This document shows positions 51,422 to 62,600 of a stretch of 64,000 bases of DNA, piece after piece. The position numbers and the translations under genes were made by a program. The notes under the pieces were generated by a model. It was not told where the DNA came from and searched no databases. It was given only the letters and a program-made list of their open reading frames with translations. Source of the stretch: Rhyacichthys aspro (lineage: Eukaryota; Chordata; Actinopteri; Gobiiformes; Rhyacichthyidae); assembly GCA_036850595.1 (NCBI GenBank), contig CM072155.1, forward strand, positions 4,511,953 to 4,575,952. The letters are read 5' to 3'. Each line of letters opens with the position of its first letter. Within the stretch, counting starts at the first letter, position 1.

Positions 51422-51814
51422 GTGAGTATTTGCACTAGGGAAAACTGCAGTTTCGGGACATTTGGAGGGGTTTAGAGGCAGCTGTGCACGGATGCATTGT
51501 TAGGGAAAACTCACCTGACAAGGGCAAGATCGATACGAGTCATTTTGGAGCAACAGACAGTTAGCAGCCCGCGGAACAACGTGATGATGATGCACCCGGG
51601 CTGCTTTTTTCCTGCTTTTAAGAAGGGGCAGCAGGGAGGAAGGACATGGGGCCTGGAGAGAAAAAGAAGGCCACTTATTTGTGTAAGCGTTTGGGAGCCC
51701 CCTGAAGAAGAGCAGACGAGTTGTGGAAATAGGTCAGAGCAGGGATGTTGACATGGGCTCCCACTGGGGCCACAAAGTGTTGGAAATGTTTATGAGGCGT
51801 GGAAGTTGTGGTGG

Positions 51815-53240
51815 GCTCAGTCCTGGGTGAGTTTCCTGGTTAGTGCTGGGATTGTCATGGTCTAGTTTTGGGCAAAGTCCATGTTTAGACTGGAGTTTAG
51901 TCCTGGTTCAGTGTTAGGTTTAGTTTTGGTATACCTGGGAGTAATGATTGTTTAGATCAGCGGTTCTCAACTGTTGGGACCAATGTTTTTCCCTGTTTTT
52001 TTAGTGTACCCAGTATTTACCAAACCAAGTAATTCTAACAGCCTTTATGGCATTTGTTTAAAATATATTTTGATGTGTAAGTTAATACATTATTATTAGG
52101 CTTCATAATCTTGTCGACAACTTAAACTTCATCTGTCATATTTTATTGGAAGTGACATTACAAAGTTTTCAGCAAACTATACATGTCACAATCAAAGTCA
52201 GAATATAACAAAAACATTTATACTGCTTGAATGCAATATATATTTTAAAGCAAACACTGATAATATGCTTGCAACCTACTTTTGGGCCCTGCACCTTCAG
52301 TTAAAAATGACTGGTACAGATAGTGCTGCTTTAATAAGTTTAATTCTGTGTTTTTACTTGTGTTGTCCTGGGTAACTCTTATTTGGTCCTGGTTTCATGC
52401 TTGTGTAAAACACAGATGTACTGTTTGAAAAGGCCAAAGCTGGATTCTTTTTTAAATCTTAACAATAAACTGTTGCAAATTTTTCACCATGCAGTAATGA
52501 AAAAGTTGAACTATAGGTATTCATTTAGAGACTGGTTGAAGGAGTGAAGCAAAAAACATACAACAGGATGGATGTTATATTGAACAACATGGATCACCCC
52601 CTGCATTGGGCTTTAGAAAAACAATGAGCAGCTAGTGGATGTTTGAGATCAGTGAAATGCAGGACGGAATGCCACAAGAACTCCCTCTTCCTGACTGACA
52701 ATCAATCAGTCTCTGGAAGATGAAGTCCGAATCAATTTATTTGAAGAGACATAACTGAATTTCCCCTTTAGGAATAATAAAAGTGATTGGAATTAGACAT
52801 GGTTAATGTTGGTTTAGTCCTGGGTCAGGTTAGTCTGGGGTTTTCTTCCTAATTTAGTTTTGCTTTAATTCTAGGCTCAGTCTTTGTTTAGGTCTGGTTT
52901 TGTGTAAAGTTCAATCCTAGGTATAGCCCTGAGTTAAAAAAACCCCAAAACAAACCTTGGAATAGGCTTGTTTTAGTTCAGGGTTTCCTCTTGGGGTTAA
53001 ATTTAGGATTATTCATAGTTTAGGTCAAGTTTGGGCATGAATTATTTGAAATATAGTTCTTGTTTAGTCCTGGAACTTTTTCATTAATCTAAGGTTTACT
53101 CATGAGCTTTAATGTCATCAGCCCTAGTTAACTCCTGGATACTGGAATTATTCCAGGCTTAGTCCTTGTTAAGTGCTGGATTTAGTCCCAGTCTAGTTCT
53201 TCTTTCTTTCTGTGTTACTCCTCATTAACTAGTGGGGTTT
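51815..53240 (+). repeat. decayed minisatellite of a TTTAGTCCTGG unit in wiz intron 1
   Basis: Words such as tttagtcctgg, tttagttttgg, ttaggtctggtttt and tagtcctgggtcaggttagt recur at irregular short spacing, densest at 52800-53235 and thinner at 51815-51935. This fits an old tandem array of an 11-16 bp unit that has diverged. Between the two parts, 52500-52790 looks like a LINE 3' remnant (aacatggatcaccccctgca, ending in aatttcccctttaggaataa). Confidence 0.55.
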
Positions 53241-53630
53241 ATCCTGCTTTAGTTGTGCATTTACATTAGAATGCAATTGGTTATGAATGTGCTTATGTTT
53301 TATTTCAATATTAGGATATACTTTATAAACACAGTTCTGTTTGAGGAGGATCTGCCTCGGTATATAGACAAAAAATGATAGACATGATCAAGATTTAACT
53401 TTTACGATGTGTGTGTGAATGTGGTGTGATTTTAGCCCCTGGTTGTGGAGTGGACTAACCCATACTGTTTATCATCTACATTCTTAAACTGTATTATTAG
53501 CATTAAGTTTTTGTAAATTGTGCCTAATTTTTTAAATGTGATGTGTTCTGTGAGACCAGAAGAAGCAGAGGACTGCACCATGTAGGCGTGCTGCTCACCA
53601 GTGGGCCTCCATACTGCTCTCTGGGGGACC

Positions 53631-56600
53631 ATGGAGCCTGAAGGCCAACCCCTGACCCCAGGGACCAGCTATGGGCCCCTACCTTCCAACTCAGCACAAA
53701 CCCCTCCGCCAACCACCTCCGCCTTCGATAACAGCTCCTCCCCACAGGTATTTCACTGTTATTACTGTACTGCATCATTTCACTGTAACACATTTTTTAT
53801 AACTGAGTGTTTGTTTGTCACCGTTACCGTTAGTCCCCATGTTCTCCGAAAGACGACCCGATGTCTGCCAAACAACCGTGGGACGGTCTGGGAAATGAAG
53901 ACTCGGTGCAGACAGAGGGGACAGAGCCAGGGAGGAGCGCACAGAGGAGAGTCAGGTCCTCAGCCTTCCCTTCCTCCCTGAGCTGGGACTCGGACTCAGA
54001 GAAGGAGACGCTAGATGGTAATGCATGGCTTTGTTATCTGTTCAGAAACTGTTGAGAAATGAAAATTTTCACACAAGAATGTACATCAGTAGACACAGTA
54101 GTCCAGATGCACCGTAAAAGCACATGGCTAACAAATGTTACATACTATACACTCTTACACTACAATGGTTTCTGTGCCGTTACTGTTATCCACACACGTT
54201 ATGTCATTGATTTCCCATAACACTCAGTCTCAGTCTGTCTCTAACTTTTTTGATACTACCTCCCATTGTGGGATAAAGACAGGCTTACTGAACACCTCAT
54301 GCTGACACCTTTTAGGGAGAGGCGAGACTCAAGAAAGACAGACAATATCCCACAAGATAAGGAGTTTCTATTCCATGACTCCTTAAGGCACTCATTCAAC
54401 AAAGAAATTTACTGACTTTTATTCAAAAAGAAACTAACTTGGACAACCCTTTCCTTGAATTGTAGTCTAGACATCAGGTCTGGGGTCACATGACACAGAT
54501 GTAGCTCACACTGTTATTAGAAGGTGTCCATTAAAACTAAATATTTCTGGCTCATAATGCTGATAAAAGTTGGCTTGGGCTGTGAATGTGATGTTTGGAG
54601 TTTTAGTAGATTCTATAAACAAACTGGCTATAAAGGAAACTAGTTGGATGGAGAATGGATGCAAATGTGAGCTATAAAGAAGAAATAGAGCTTAAAAATG
54701 TAATGCCTTTAGGGGTTTTTTTTTCTAGCATTTTGTGATGAAAAATTGGATGAAGTTATAGGGATAGTTCAGTGTTTTGTAAATGTGATACTTACAGTAG
54801 ATAGATGTAGTAGATACTACCAGTTTGGTGAAGCAGACAGGAGCATCGTCGCAGAGAATACATTTTATCACTGTAAATGGAGCCAGTGAAAATAAGGATT
54901 GGTCACGTAACATAGATAATATTTCCATAACATCTTGGTCGTTTTGTTTGAGACTGACACATTGAAGTGCATGTACAATTAGCAGCCATTAGTAACACAA
55001 AGGGCCTGGTTTTTATGATCTATAGAAGAAGACGACTGGTGAAAGCTCATTTTTAGTTTTCGTTTAAAGATGGCTAGACATGGAGCTACCCCAGAGATTG
55101 ACAGATTGACTCAGAAATTACACCCCAGTTATTTGGTCATTACAGACCTTTTAATGCCTTATTTTACCTGTGAACTCACATGTATTGGGACATGTATTAC
55201 CAAGATGCCAAATAACATGTATTTCACGAATAAGCTCCTGTCTACTTCTCCAAACTGGTGGTGACTATAGGGAATAAGTTGCCTATGTACTGTATCTCAT
55301 GCACTCTTTACAAAACACACGTGTGTCCCTTTATGACTCTTTGCCCATACATACAGTACAATAGATAAATGCTTAATTAGATTTTGATATATATTATTCA
55401 TTATGCCATTAGGCACTGTTTAATTGTGTTGAATTAAAACAGGTACCTTAATAGTTTTATGTCTTGAGTTTATTTATGAATCCTTAAGTGCTTAGAGTAA
55501 TAATGATGTGCTTATTGACTATACAGTGATATGAGGGTGTATATGTCACTGTTGTGCTTTTATTGTTATGAATGTCTGCTTGTAGTCAGATATATGCACA
55601 GTACATTTGTGATTTTACCTGTTTGAGCTGTGAAGTGATGTTGCTTCCGTTTTCCGTGTGTTTGGTCCGCTGCCTTGTGTCAGAGGAGGAGCTACTGCAC
55701 TTGTCTAACCCTCACGGTCTGGCGGCTCACAGCCCTGGATCTCCTTCCGCTGGACTCAGGTGAGAAGGATGGGGATGTAAAGGAAGTTTAATGCATTTCA
55801 AAGTCATATTTTGCATTTGTTTACGTTGGAAAGAAGGTCCACAGAAGCCGTTGGAAGGAGCTATTTTAGTTCCATTACTTCCTTTTCCTACAACAGCCCA
55901 GAGAGGACAAACTGAGCACTGTTTTTGTTTTTTTTAAGCCCGCATTCTTGCATGAAGCTTTAGGGCATTTTATTTTAAGAAAGTGAACTCAACGTTTGAC
56001 ATATTTCCTCTGGGTTTGTTTATAGACAACAGCATGTCCCTGCAGGGCTACCGTAGCTATTCACTTGCTCTTAAAAGGGGTGTGTGGAGTGAATTCCCAC
56101 CAGTATTGGTCTTAGTTTTGCCCTAACATGATCTTGACACTTCTTCTTCAACTGAGTCTTCATCTCAGTGTGTGTGGTCTTGTGTGGACTCAAACAACAC
56201 AAGACAGTGATCAGGCTGAAAACACCCACCAAAGAAACTCCCCTCAGTTTAACAATATGCGCAAATCCTTTACTAAAAATAGTATCTATGAGGCTTCAGT
56301 GTCCTACATAGTATCTTTGGCCTATTAAACAGAAAATGCTACTCTTTGATTTGCTTGTGAAAGTGTAAAATGTTCTTGCCTCCATTGTGGCCCAGACTTG
56401 ATTGTGAAGACGGCCAAGAGCCAGAACCAGAAGTGCAAACCTCGCCAACTGAGACTGACTTGTTGAGCCAAGAGGAGGGGCAGGAGAATAATAGTGAGAG
56501 CACAAAGACCGAAGAGCCAAATACTTCTCAGCTTGGCCCAAACAAATGTGAGTACAAGCTCTTGACTGTAAAAGAGACTGGACTGCACCCATTGCATTAA

Positions 56601-59600
56601 ACCAGCACTACAAGAAAAGACATAGTATCATAATTATTTCAATAAAGCCTAAAGCCTCATGGTTCATTCCTCTCTGGCATAAAATGATGTTTTGTTGCCA
56701 TGATCTAGAAATGAACCTTTGCTTTTGGTCAGAGTAGCATTAAGGAGATGAAACAGGACAGTAACAGGGCAAGCTGATGCTTCTAATGCTAACAACCAGA
56801 AAAGTACAACAAAACTTAGTAAAGCGTCTGAGGAAAACATAGTAAATGGTTTGGTCTACCACAAACACTGACCAAAGTCACCAGAGACCAGCAGCTATTT
56901 TCAAATTTGGCAAGCATTGAGCTTTTAGTCAAAGAGGCAATAAATTATCTGGGATGTTGGTCTCAGAATGTTCTTTAAAGACGACACAACACTATCCAAC
57001 TTTTTGAAATAACACACCTAGCTCACCAGGTACTCCGCTAACACATCTCATCAAATCAACACAACTTTCCACACATTTGATATTTATGACTGCTACATTG
57101 AGACTTGATTGTCCCCTTTGAGTTGGCAGCTGTGCATTTGCAGACAGTTTTTTTCTCAAGGTGCAAATCCTGCGTTGGAATCTCATCTTGTGAGATTTTT
57201 GTTGTTGTTGTTTTTGTGTTGAGTTAATAGAGCCAGAAATTATTTAGTCAGAGTTACGGAAGCATGAAGCAGAAGAAGGAAAAGGCTGTTTCTAGCTTCT
57301 AATGCTAACAACTGGATAATAAATCGGCTTGTCTTTTATATTTTATTTTTTTAATGCTTCAAAAAACAAGCTTTCAAAGTATTAGTCTCAAAATGCTACT
57401 GTCAAAATGTGTTTAGGGTAACATTATGTAACTTTTTAACCGAAATAGGTGGCCTTGCACTTATAGAATATGTAGCCTCAAACAACATATTCTAATATAT
57501 AATTATATAGTATAATTATTTATTATTTTATGTTGTCATGTTGAATTCATGGAGCCAGAAATAATTTGGTTTTGGAAGCATAAAGCAATAGAAGCAAACT
57601 AGTGACAAGTTTTAGCTGTTGCTTTTTCTCAATCGTTTATTCACTAACAATGTGTAAGTAAATGTATTTTTGTCTCTCACAACTTATAAACTAATAAATT
57701 TAAAAATATGGCAAACCTATATGGCAATGGCAGGTGGCTACAGCTTATTGAAAAGTCAGGTTAAACCTAGATTTTCCCTTTAACAGAGGAAATAGGGCAT
57801 AGGGCAGACTTATCTACAAAAAGTCGCCAAGAAATCTTGCATGTCATGCCTTTACATAAGAGTCCATGCAAACCCCCAACCTTTCTCCTCGTCTAAAAGC
57901 TACCGGCCCACTCCTATTTACCACCAACGCTACCAACACAAAAAGCAACATGAGCCTGAGGTAACATAGTTTTTCTTTTGATCTCTTCATTCATAATCCT
58001 CTGTTTCTCTTCACAGCGGTTGACAGCACAGTCTGGAATGTAAGCGAGGGAGCCCAGCTCTTTCTCTCCAAACCAAAGGAAGGCTGCCAAATGGTGGAGG
58101 AGGAGGCAGACAATAAAGAGGGTGCGAAAAGGCACATGGGAAAAGAATCCAAAGAGAAAGAGATAGATGTGTACACCTTCCCCGGAGACTCCGACCCCGA
58201 GAGCCCTCCTCCTGCCCCCTGGGCCCACTGCACGTTTATCCAGCGGTGCAGAAAGAAGAGGGTGCTGCTCAGGCCGTTCTCTGGAGTTGGTTCCATGAAG
58301 TCGCCAGAGACGGGACGGCGCGCGAAAGGGAGCTCTGGGAATGCAAAAAACACTGTATCAGAAGGGGTGTATGATTTCGATGAAGAAGAATCGCTGGAAG
58401 AACCAGTAAGAGAAAGTCAAGACCAAGAAGAGGATAGCAATTCAGAAATGGATAAAGAAATTTTTACATGTGTGGAATGTAGCATTTACTTCAAGAAGCA
58501 GGTCCACCTTCAAGAGCACATGGTCGAGCACTCTCAGAGCACTTCAGAAGGCAACGGGAAGGAGAAATTAGTTAAAGGAAGTCGCTTTAGGTGTGACGAA
58601 TGTGGATGGAGCTTGCCAAACCGACTCGCACTGACGGACCATCAACGGAAGCACCAAGAGTCGCGCGTTAAGATCTTGAAGGAGATCGAAAAACTGAACG
58701 AAAACGAGAAGGCAAAGAAAGAAGACGGTAATGTTTTGGACGGTCTAAAACTTGACGCAACTTTTTCAAGGAAAGCGCTAGACACAGAATTGGGTGCTTC
58801 TCCACCTTTGTCGCCAAGAAGAATTTCAACACCTAATACAGATTACGCAATTGTTGATTTAGCAAATCGAAGTACAAATCGGACTCCGGTTCAGGGGCGA
58901 GGTCTCGGTGGCTACCGTCGCCGTTTCGTCTGCACCACATGTAACTTCAGCACAAGAACCCCACAAGCGCTGGCTAACCACTCCAAGACCCACAACAGGA
59001 GAACCAGTTTGGCTTCCTCTTCCCTGGCCTGTTCTCACTGTGCCTTCCAGACGTCAAGTCAGACTGTATTGAGGGAACACCAGAAACTCGCACACCCGGG
59101 AAAGTTGTCCATCGGCGGGGCACAGGCGGAGGAGAATGGCCAGCTCTTGAAACCTGCTTTAGATTCACATAGATCCCCGACTGGCAAAACCCACAAAGGA
59201 TATATCGCCTCGGAGGACAGCACAATACCAGACGGAACTGAAGCACGGCCCACAAGCCAAGTTTTTAAGTGCATTGGGAATAGGAGATTCAGCAGGAGAG
59301 GGAAGACTTGGACTAATGTGGCCAAGTATCACGCTGGATCGGAGTACGACAAGCTGTCTGGCAGTGAGGATGAGGTGGAAGATCAGACTACAGATTTAGA
59401 CAGTATAATCTCCCAAGAACAGGCCAAATCGACTCTGCGCACAACAACTCTATCCAACTCAGGTGAGAGGATTGAATATAGTGAACATATCGTTACGGCA
59501 GTATCAGTGATTGTTAGCATTTATTTACAAATTATTCTTCGTTTCTATCTTTTTTGTTCAGATTTGAATTTAACATTTAGATCTGTAGACATAAAAGGAA

Positions 59601-62600
59601 GGTTGAAACCCCTCTTACATATTGATTTTTTGGACTTCACTAGTTCCAAAATTGTATGCATGGTCATGGATTAATCCAATTGAAATGTTTGACTTTTGCA
59701 TAAGATTTCTTTTAAAAAACATCAGTATTAGAGAGTCAAAGGTTCAAACGTTGAGAAACTTTGACTGTGATTATTAGTAGTCCTAGTAATACTTAGTTAT
59801 TAGTATTAGCACCAGTGTAGCATTAGTGGCTGTCCAGTTTGTAAAAGAGCCCTAACCTGGAATCAGTGAACTCGTGTTTAGGACTACACTTCCATGAATG
59901 CTATTTAAAACTCTGGCTTACATATTGACCCTGTCACCTCTCATGTCAGTGTGAGCTGCATGTGTTTCCTGACAACAAAAGTTCAGCCAACTGTAATACA
60001 TGTTCAATGGATGAAAGGACATTAGCCACCAAAAATGGCCAATTCTGGAAAGACAAGATGATCTTGGCGAATTCCAGTTTACTTTGTGCTGTTAGTCAGT
60101 GGGTAGAGAACATTAGCGAGCACCTCGAAAGTCACCTGCTTTATTTATTAAATAAGCATTCATGCTACACCAGCTAAAGGCTAAAAGAGGACTCAAAGTT
60201 AAACACGCACTGTTTTACAACTTGTGCTTCCCCAGCAAAGACTCCTAAACTGAAATCCGCCTGACAAGATTAGCTTACACATAACTAAAGATGAAAAACC
60301 GTCATTAAGGTGAAGTTTGTATTTAATTTGCATATAAATTGAATGAATGGAATGTATAATTTTGCTGACGCCATGTGTAAAAGGGCCCATAGTGTAATAT
60401 ACAGTGGTATGAAAAAGTATTTCCCCCCTTCTAGATCTCTTTTGTTTTTTTTTTACACATTTATCACACTTATAACTAAACTGTTTCAGATCATCAAAGA
60501 AATTAAAATATTTTCGACAAAGATAACACAAAAAGCTGATTTTATTTATTAAGTGGAAGAAGCTATCCAAATCTATATGGTCCCATGTGCAAAAGTACAC
60601 CCAGGCCTGATTACTGTCAGACCTGTTCAATCAAGAAATCACTTAAATACAGCCTGTCCGACAAAGTGAAGTAGACCAAAAGATCTAAAGAAGCAAAACA
60701 TCATGCCACAATCCCAAAAAAATCTTGAACAGATGAGAATCAACCTCTGTCAGTCTGGAAAGGGTTACAGAACCATTTCTAAAGCTTTGGGACTCCAGCA
60801 AACCACGGTGAGACCCGTTATCCACAAATGGAGAAAATATGGAACAGTGGTGTTTCCCAGGGGTGGCTGGCCTACCAAAATTATCCCAGGCACGCCAAGA
60901 CGACTTATCCAAGAGGTCACAAAAGAACCCACAACAACATCTAAAGAACTGCAGGCCTCACTTACCTCAGTTAATGCTGCTGATGCAGTGGCATGACCTC
61001 AACAAGGCAGTTAACGCTTGTGAAAAGGGTGCTTGTTTAGGGGTTACTTTTTCACAGAGGGCTAGGTAGGTTTGGATAGCTTTTTCCCTTAAATAAAATA
61101 ATCACTTAAAAACTGCATTTTGTCTTTACTTGTGTTATCTTTGTCTAAAATTTAAATTTGTTTGATGATCTGAAAAATTTCAAGTGTGAAAACTGTGCCA
61201 AAAAAAAAATAAAATTCAGGAAGGAGGAAATAATTTTTTGCACCACTGTAATAAAGCATGCTATGACAGATAATTAAGTCAGACAAATCTTTAAATGCTG
61301 ACAAAATGTACCACCTTTAACATATAAACACCAGAACGGTGCAACAAAAATATCTAAATACATCATATGGCACACGGTTCTTACATTTATTTGGGGCTAA
61401 TCCCATCTTGCATCACATATATTTTGATTGTCAGATTTAACTGTTTGTTCAAGATGGATTTGTTGTCATTCCAGACTACTCTTTAGTACAGCGCGGTACC
61501 ACACGGATACTTCCGACTAGAAGGAGTGTGAGGCATGAAGACAAGCAGGACGTAGACCGAGATGGAAAGGTTTTCCTTTTGAGGAGAAGCAGTCGGGTTA
61601 CTGCTGCTACTGCAGAACTGTGCAGCGATGATGAAGAGGATGACTTTGATGAGGAGCATACACGACGGCTCTTGTCAGAGGGCATCTCGGATGAAGACAA
61701 AGAGGAGATTGATGAGGACATGGAGGCGCTAAAGAGTGTGGAGAGAAAATGCCCCTACTGCCCCGATCGATTTCATAACGGCATCGGGCTGGCCAATCAC
61801 GTGAGAGGCCACCTAAACCGAGTGGGAGTCAGCTACAACGTCCGTCACTTTATATCCCCAGAGGAAGTCAACGCCATTGAGAGGAAGTTCTCGTATCAGA
61901 AGAAGAAGAAAAAAGGTGATACATGCAGTTGAGTATGTTGTTGTATTTGAAAACTACTAATTTAAGCTGTTTTATTACTGTTGTTAACGGGGCTGGGCAA
62001 TATGGCTAAAATATAAAATCTCATTTTTGTTTTTGTTTTACAATTTTAATAAATTCTAACTGACCTAAAGAGGTAATTTAGATGTATTTTTTATTTTAAA
62101 ACACAAAATTTCTTTTTTTCTGCTCAATGCAGCACAAAACGATAATAGCAAAGGAGCAGCAGCAGTGTGCTTTACCCTCAGAGTGAAAGTCTAATTAAAA
62201 CAAAGTCTAGTTAAAAGATCCAAAAAGTGCTCTGACCACATGGCTAATTTGCATAAATCAACATAGTAAGCTGCCTGTACACTGCTTAAATGCTATAATC
62301 TTCCTGTTTCCTGCATTACAAGGGTGATATGACTATTTCCTCTTATGATTTTCTGTCTTTAGCGTCTGCAGAAACATAATGGGCATAATTGGAGCAGTAC
62401 CAAGAGCCACAACAAAGTGCAGTGTTAAAAGAACCGTTTGTGAGAGACGTGGCTATGTTTGGCATCGTCCAAAATGAAAAAGTGAAATAAATTGAACTAA
62501 TTTGATTTATCGCCCAGCCCTAGTTGCTGATATGCTAAATTAATGCATGTTAGATTTTGCTGACACAGTGGCTGTTGTTAATAATGTGATATTGTGGAGC

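Noticed and set aside
59463..59674. Continuation of the large wiz frame beyond exon 5
   Set aside because: A GTGAG donor at 59463 fits the phase of the next exon at 61475, and the added residues are hydrophobic and unlike WIZ.
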